From the NCBI RefSeq assembly GCF_030406775.1, contig NZ_CP129119.1, positions 2,759,501 to 2,823,500 of the forward strand: a stretch of DNA of 64,000 bases, read 5' to 3'. The notes under the pieces are model-generated. The model saw only the letters and a list, made by a program, of their open reading frames with translations. It did no database searches and had not been told where the DNA came from. This DNA is from Sporosarcina trichiuri. Its GTDB lineage: Bacteria; Bacillota; Bacilli; Bacillales_A; Planococcaceae. Positions within the stretch are counted from its first letter, which is position 1, and each line of letters opens with the position of its first letter. Below, one piece after another: positions 61,323 through 64,000 of the stretch. The position numbers and the translations under genes were made by a program.

Positions 61323-63482
61323 ATGGAAGAACGCATCATGGAGTTGACCGCCAAGCGGGCTGGCCTTTCGGTAAAACAGACAAAGCAAGTGGTGGATCTA
61401 CTGGAAGAAGGCAACACGGTCCCTTTCATTGCGCGGTATCGAAAGGAAGCGACGGGGTCACTCGATGAAGTCCAGATCAAGGATATTGAAGACGCATACC
61501 AATACAGCAAGGGATTGGAGCAGCGAAAAGAAGAAGTGCTACGGCTCATCGGAGAGCAGGGAAAGCTGACACCGGAGCTTGAAACGCAGATCCAAACTGC
61601 GGATGTCCTGCAGCGGCTTGAGGACTTGTACCGCCCCTATAAACAGAAGCGCCGGACACGGGCGATGATTGCCATCGAAAAAGGGCTGGAAGGACTTGCG
61701 GATAAACTGTCTCTGTTCACGAACGAACAGCCCGAATCAATCGCATCAGCCTATGTGAATCCTGAAAAGGAAGTCGGTACTGCCGACGAAGCACTTGCCG
61801 GTGCACGCGACATTCTGGCCGAGCGGATGGCAGATGATGCTGCTGTACGCGACAAAGTGCGGAAGCTGTCCTGGGCTGGGGGAACAATCCTATCCTCGAT
61901 GAAAAAGGCTGCTGACGATGAAAAAGGCGTCTTCGAGATGTACTACGACTATGAAGAACCGCTAGCCAAAGTCGTCCCTCACCGGGTGCTGGCACTCAAT
62001 CGCGGAGAGAAAGAGAACGTCCTGCGGGTTGCCATCGGCTTTCCTGCTGAACGGATCATAGGCGACCTGCAGCGGTTTGTTATCAAACGCGCTTCCTCGC
62101 CTGCAGCAAAGCACGTCGAGGAAGCACTGGAAGACTCGTTCAAGCGGCTGATCGCCCCGTCTGTGGAACGGGAAATACGGGCTGCTCTTTCCGAAAAAGC
62201 GGAAACCCAGGCAATCCACGTGTTCTCGGAAAACCTGAAAAGCCTATTACTGCAGCCACCATTGAAAGGACGGATGGTGCTCGGCGTGGACCCTGCATTC
62301 CGGACAGGCTGTAAACTTGCTGTCATCGATGAGACGGGCAAGATGCTGGATATTTCCGTGATTTATCCGCATCCGCCCAAACCCCAGAAGGCGGCTGCAA
62401 AACAGACTGTCCTGCAGCTGCTGGACAAGTATGGGATCCAGCTCATCGCAATAGGAAACGGCACGGCCTCCAGGGAGACGGAGAAGTTCATTGCTGACAT
62501 CATCCGGGACATCGATTCAGAGGTATCCTACGTCATTGTCAATGAAGCAGGGGCAAGCGTCTATTCGGCTTCACCGCTGGCACGGGCGGAATTTCCGGAC
62601 CTGCAGGTAGAGCAGCGCAGTGCAGTTTCCATAGCGCGGCGTCTGCAGGACCCGCTCTCTGAATTGGTGAAAATCGATCCTGAATCCATCGGGGTGGGAC
62701 AATACCAGCATGATGTGCCGAAAAAGCAGTTGACAGACTCACTGTCCTTTGTCGTGGAAACCGCCGTGAACAGGGTCGGTGTCAACGTCAACACAGCGTC
62801 TGCTTCACTGCTCCAGTATGTTGCCGGGCTGTCCAAGACTGTTGCGGAAAATATCGTCAGGAAGCGGGAAGAGGAAGGCCGGTTTGAAAAACGGACTGAG
62901 CTGAAAAAGATTCCGAGACTCGGTGCCAAGACATACGAGCAGGCGATCGGCTTCCTCCGCATTCCGAATGCGAAAGAACCATTCGATGCAACAGGCATAC
63001 ACCCGGAAAGTTACAAACTTGCGGAAGACATCCTGAAAGAAGCCGGTCTAACGAAGAAACAGATCGGATCCAGCGAAGCAGTGGAAGCTTTGTCAGCCCT
63101 CGACTGCAGGGAGACGGCAGAAAAGCTCGGCAGCGGCCATGCAACAGTGAAAGACGTCATTGAGATGCTGAAACGTCCGAACCGGGATCCGCGTGATGCA
63201 TACCCCCAGCCGCTGCTCAAAGCGGACATTCTGGATTTGAAAGACTTGCATGAAGGGATGGAAATGCAGGGGACCGTACGGAATGTCGTCGATTTTGGAG
63301 CTTTCGTCGATATCGGCGTTCACGAGGACGGCCTTGTCCACATATCTAAACTGAAAAAGGGATATGTGAAACACCCGCTGGACGTAGTGGCTTCGGGGGA
63401 TATCATAACGGTGTGGGTAGAGGCGGTCGACAAAGCAAAAGGAAGAATATCCTTAACGATGCTGCCGCCTGCAGGTAAATGA
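61323..63482 (+). CDS. tex: Tex family transcription accessory protein (YdcI)
   Basis: A 719-residue nucleic-acid-binding protein: N-terminal helical region with VPFIARYRKEATGSLDE, YqgF/RuvC-like domain (VLGVDPAFRTGCKLAVID), helix-hairpin-helix segments (NTASASLLQYVAGL, LGAKTYEQAIGFLRI) and a C-terminal S1 domain (GMEMQGTVRNVVDFGAFVDIGVHEDGLVHIS). Tex proteins act in transcription and RNA handling. The ATG at 61323 is preferred over 61317 because AGGGGG would directly abut the latter. Confidence 0.94.
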   Translation: MEERIMELTAKRAGLSVKQTKQVVDLLEEGNTVPFIARYRKEATGSLDEVQIKDIEDAYQYSKGLEQRKEEVLRLIGEQGKLTPELETQIQTADVLQRLEDLYRPYKQKRRTRAMIAIEKGLEGLADKLSLFTNEQPESIASAYVNPEKEVGTADEALAGARDILAERMADDAAVRDKVRKLSWAGGTILSSMKKAADDEKGVFEMYYDYEEPLAKVVPHRVLALNRGEKENVLRVAIGFPAERIIGDLQRFVIKRASSPAAKHVEEALEDSFKRLIAPSVEREIRAALSEKAETQAIHVFSENLKSLLLQPPLKGRMVLGVDPAFRTGCKLAVIDETGKMLDISVIYPHPPKPQKAAAKQTVLQLLDKYGIQLIAIGNGTASRETEKFIADIIRDIDSEVSYVIVNEAGASVYSASPLARAEFPDLQVEQRSAVSIARRLQDPLSELVKIDPESIGVGQYQHDVPKKQLTDSLSFVVETAVNRVGVNVNTASASLLQYVAGLSKTVAENIVRKREEEGRFEKRTELKKIPRLGAKTYEQAIGFLRIPNAKEPFDATGIHPESYKLAEDILKEAGLTKKQIGSSEAVEALSALDCRETAEKLGSGHATVKDVIEMLKRPNRDPRDAYPQPLLKADILDLKDLHEGMEMQGTVRNVVDFGAFVDIGVHEDGLVHISKLKKGYVKHPLDVVASGDIITVWVEAVDKAKGRISLTMLPPAGK

Positions 63483-63946
63483 GCCCCCAAGAACGGCAGA
63501 TGCCTGAAAGCGAACTCCAGTCATTGGCCGAGCAGCTCTCCCTGCGCTATTTTCATAAGCCGTTTGTGCATGAGGCTGTCTATAATCCCCGCCTCCGCAC
63601 AACTGGGGGCAGGTATATGCTTGGAGATCACTCCATCCAAGTGAATCCAGAAGTGGAGCGCGTCCATGGAAGGGAAGAAATGATCGGCGTCCTGAAACAT
63701 GAATTGTGTCATTATCATCTTCATATAGAAGGCAGAGGATACAAACACGGTGACCGGGATTTCAGGGAACTGCTGCAGAGGACAGGTTCCCCCCGATACT
63801 GCAAACCGCTGGCCGCTAGACAGGCACGCAGAGTACGCGAGTATACGTGCAGTGTCTGCCGGATGAAATATGAAAGGAAGAAACGGGTGGATACAGCTCG
63901 GTATCGATGCGGAAAGTGCCATGGGAAGCTGGAAGAAACAACATGA
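63479..63946 (+). CDS. sprL: SprT/SprL-family zinc metalloprotease-like protein
   Basis: A 155-residue SprT-like protein with the zinc motif HELCHYHLH (HExxH, about residue 74) and a C-terminal zinc ribbon (CSVCRMKY and CGKCHGKL). Eukaryotic relatives repair DNA-protein crosslinks; the bacterial role is unknown. Its ATG overlaps the tex stop (ATGA). A second ATG at 63500 is possible. Confidence 0.9.
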   Translation: MSPQERQMPESELQSLAEQLSLRYFHKPFVHEAVYNPRLRTTGGRYMLGDHSIQVNPEVERVHGREEMIGVLKHELCHYHLHIEGRGYKHGDRDFRELLQRTGSPRYCKPLAARQARRVREYTCSVCRMKYERKKRVDTARYRCGKCHGKLEETT

Positions 63947-63963
63947 AGATCTGTTCAAAGGCG

Positions 63964-64000
63964 GCTGGATCCTTGATAGCAAAAGGGTTCGGCCGCTTTT
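63964..64000 (+). terminator. Likely terminator after sprL, cut by the window end
   Basis: GGCGGC near 63964 and GCCGCTTTT at the window end can pair around a 20-odd-nt region; the T run may continue beyond the window. Confidence 0.45.

Overview
The window is a chromosomal segment of a low-copy-IS, fairly GC-rich Firmicute. Gene content and order point to the Bacillales, most likely Planococcaceae (a Bhargavaea/Planococcus-like organism; this genus-level guess is inference). The right half follows the Bacillus subtilis order ddl-murF-cshA-ydbS-ydbT-ydcA(rhomboid)-acpS-ydcC-alr-ndoAI-ndoA-rsbR-S-T-U-V-W-sigB-rsbX-tex-sprL almost gene for gene. A C30 carotenoid cluster on the left fits pigmented Planococcaceae. 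TTG and GTG starts behind strong Shine-Dalgarno sequences are common.

Layout. 1-9 kb: the end of an MFS transporter; a carotenoid operon on the minus strand (crtN-crtM-crtO), divergent from a MerR/B12-binding regulator of the LitR/CarH type; then a uracil-DNA-glycosylase-like protein, an ABC exporter, an alkyladenine glycosylase and a DJ-1/PfpI stress protein. 9-16.6 kb: a YkvI-type membrane protein behind a long structured leader, flavohaemoglobin hmp divergent from nsrR, Mn-dependent pyrophosphatase, a Rieske oxidoreductase, murB and a KdpD/Usp-like protein. 16.6-22.8 kb: a complete mrpABCDEFG Na+/H+ antiporter operon with a roughly 260-nt leader. 22.8-30 kb: penicillin-acylase family protein between two unusual repeat arrays, then cadC-cadA with two operators, and a double-GNAT protein. 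30-40 kb: mntR, cvfB, small membrane and stress-type genes, yidC, transporters, a LAS/VanY-type carboxypeptidase and cardiolipin synthase. 40-46 kb: two tandem RodA/FtsW paralogues, ddl, murF and an esterase. 46-64 kb: cshA-ydbST, an IS110-family element, rhomboid, acpS, ydcC, alr, the MazEF-type ndoAI/ndoA module, the whole SigB stressosome operon, tex and sprL.

The most interesting structure is the IS110-family insertion (about 50138-51907). It splits a 20-bp-period repeat array ('GTGATCATAAA' / 'CCGCTCATAAA' units), a second array of which stands at 22901-23051. Removing the element at a CT core restores the 20-bp register exactly. The element's long noncoding region holds short segments matching the target and the element end on both sides of that core, as expected of a bridge/seek RNA. 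Other points worth attention are a 52-bp tandem hairpin repeat, a CarH-like regulator that has lost both upper-face histidines, a candidate riboswitch-like leader before ykvI, a promoter-terminator-leader arrangement before cshA, and several SigB-type promoters (before rsbV, an lmo0937-like microprotein, a YtxH-like protein and the DJ-1 protein) in the same window as sigB.
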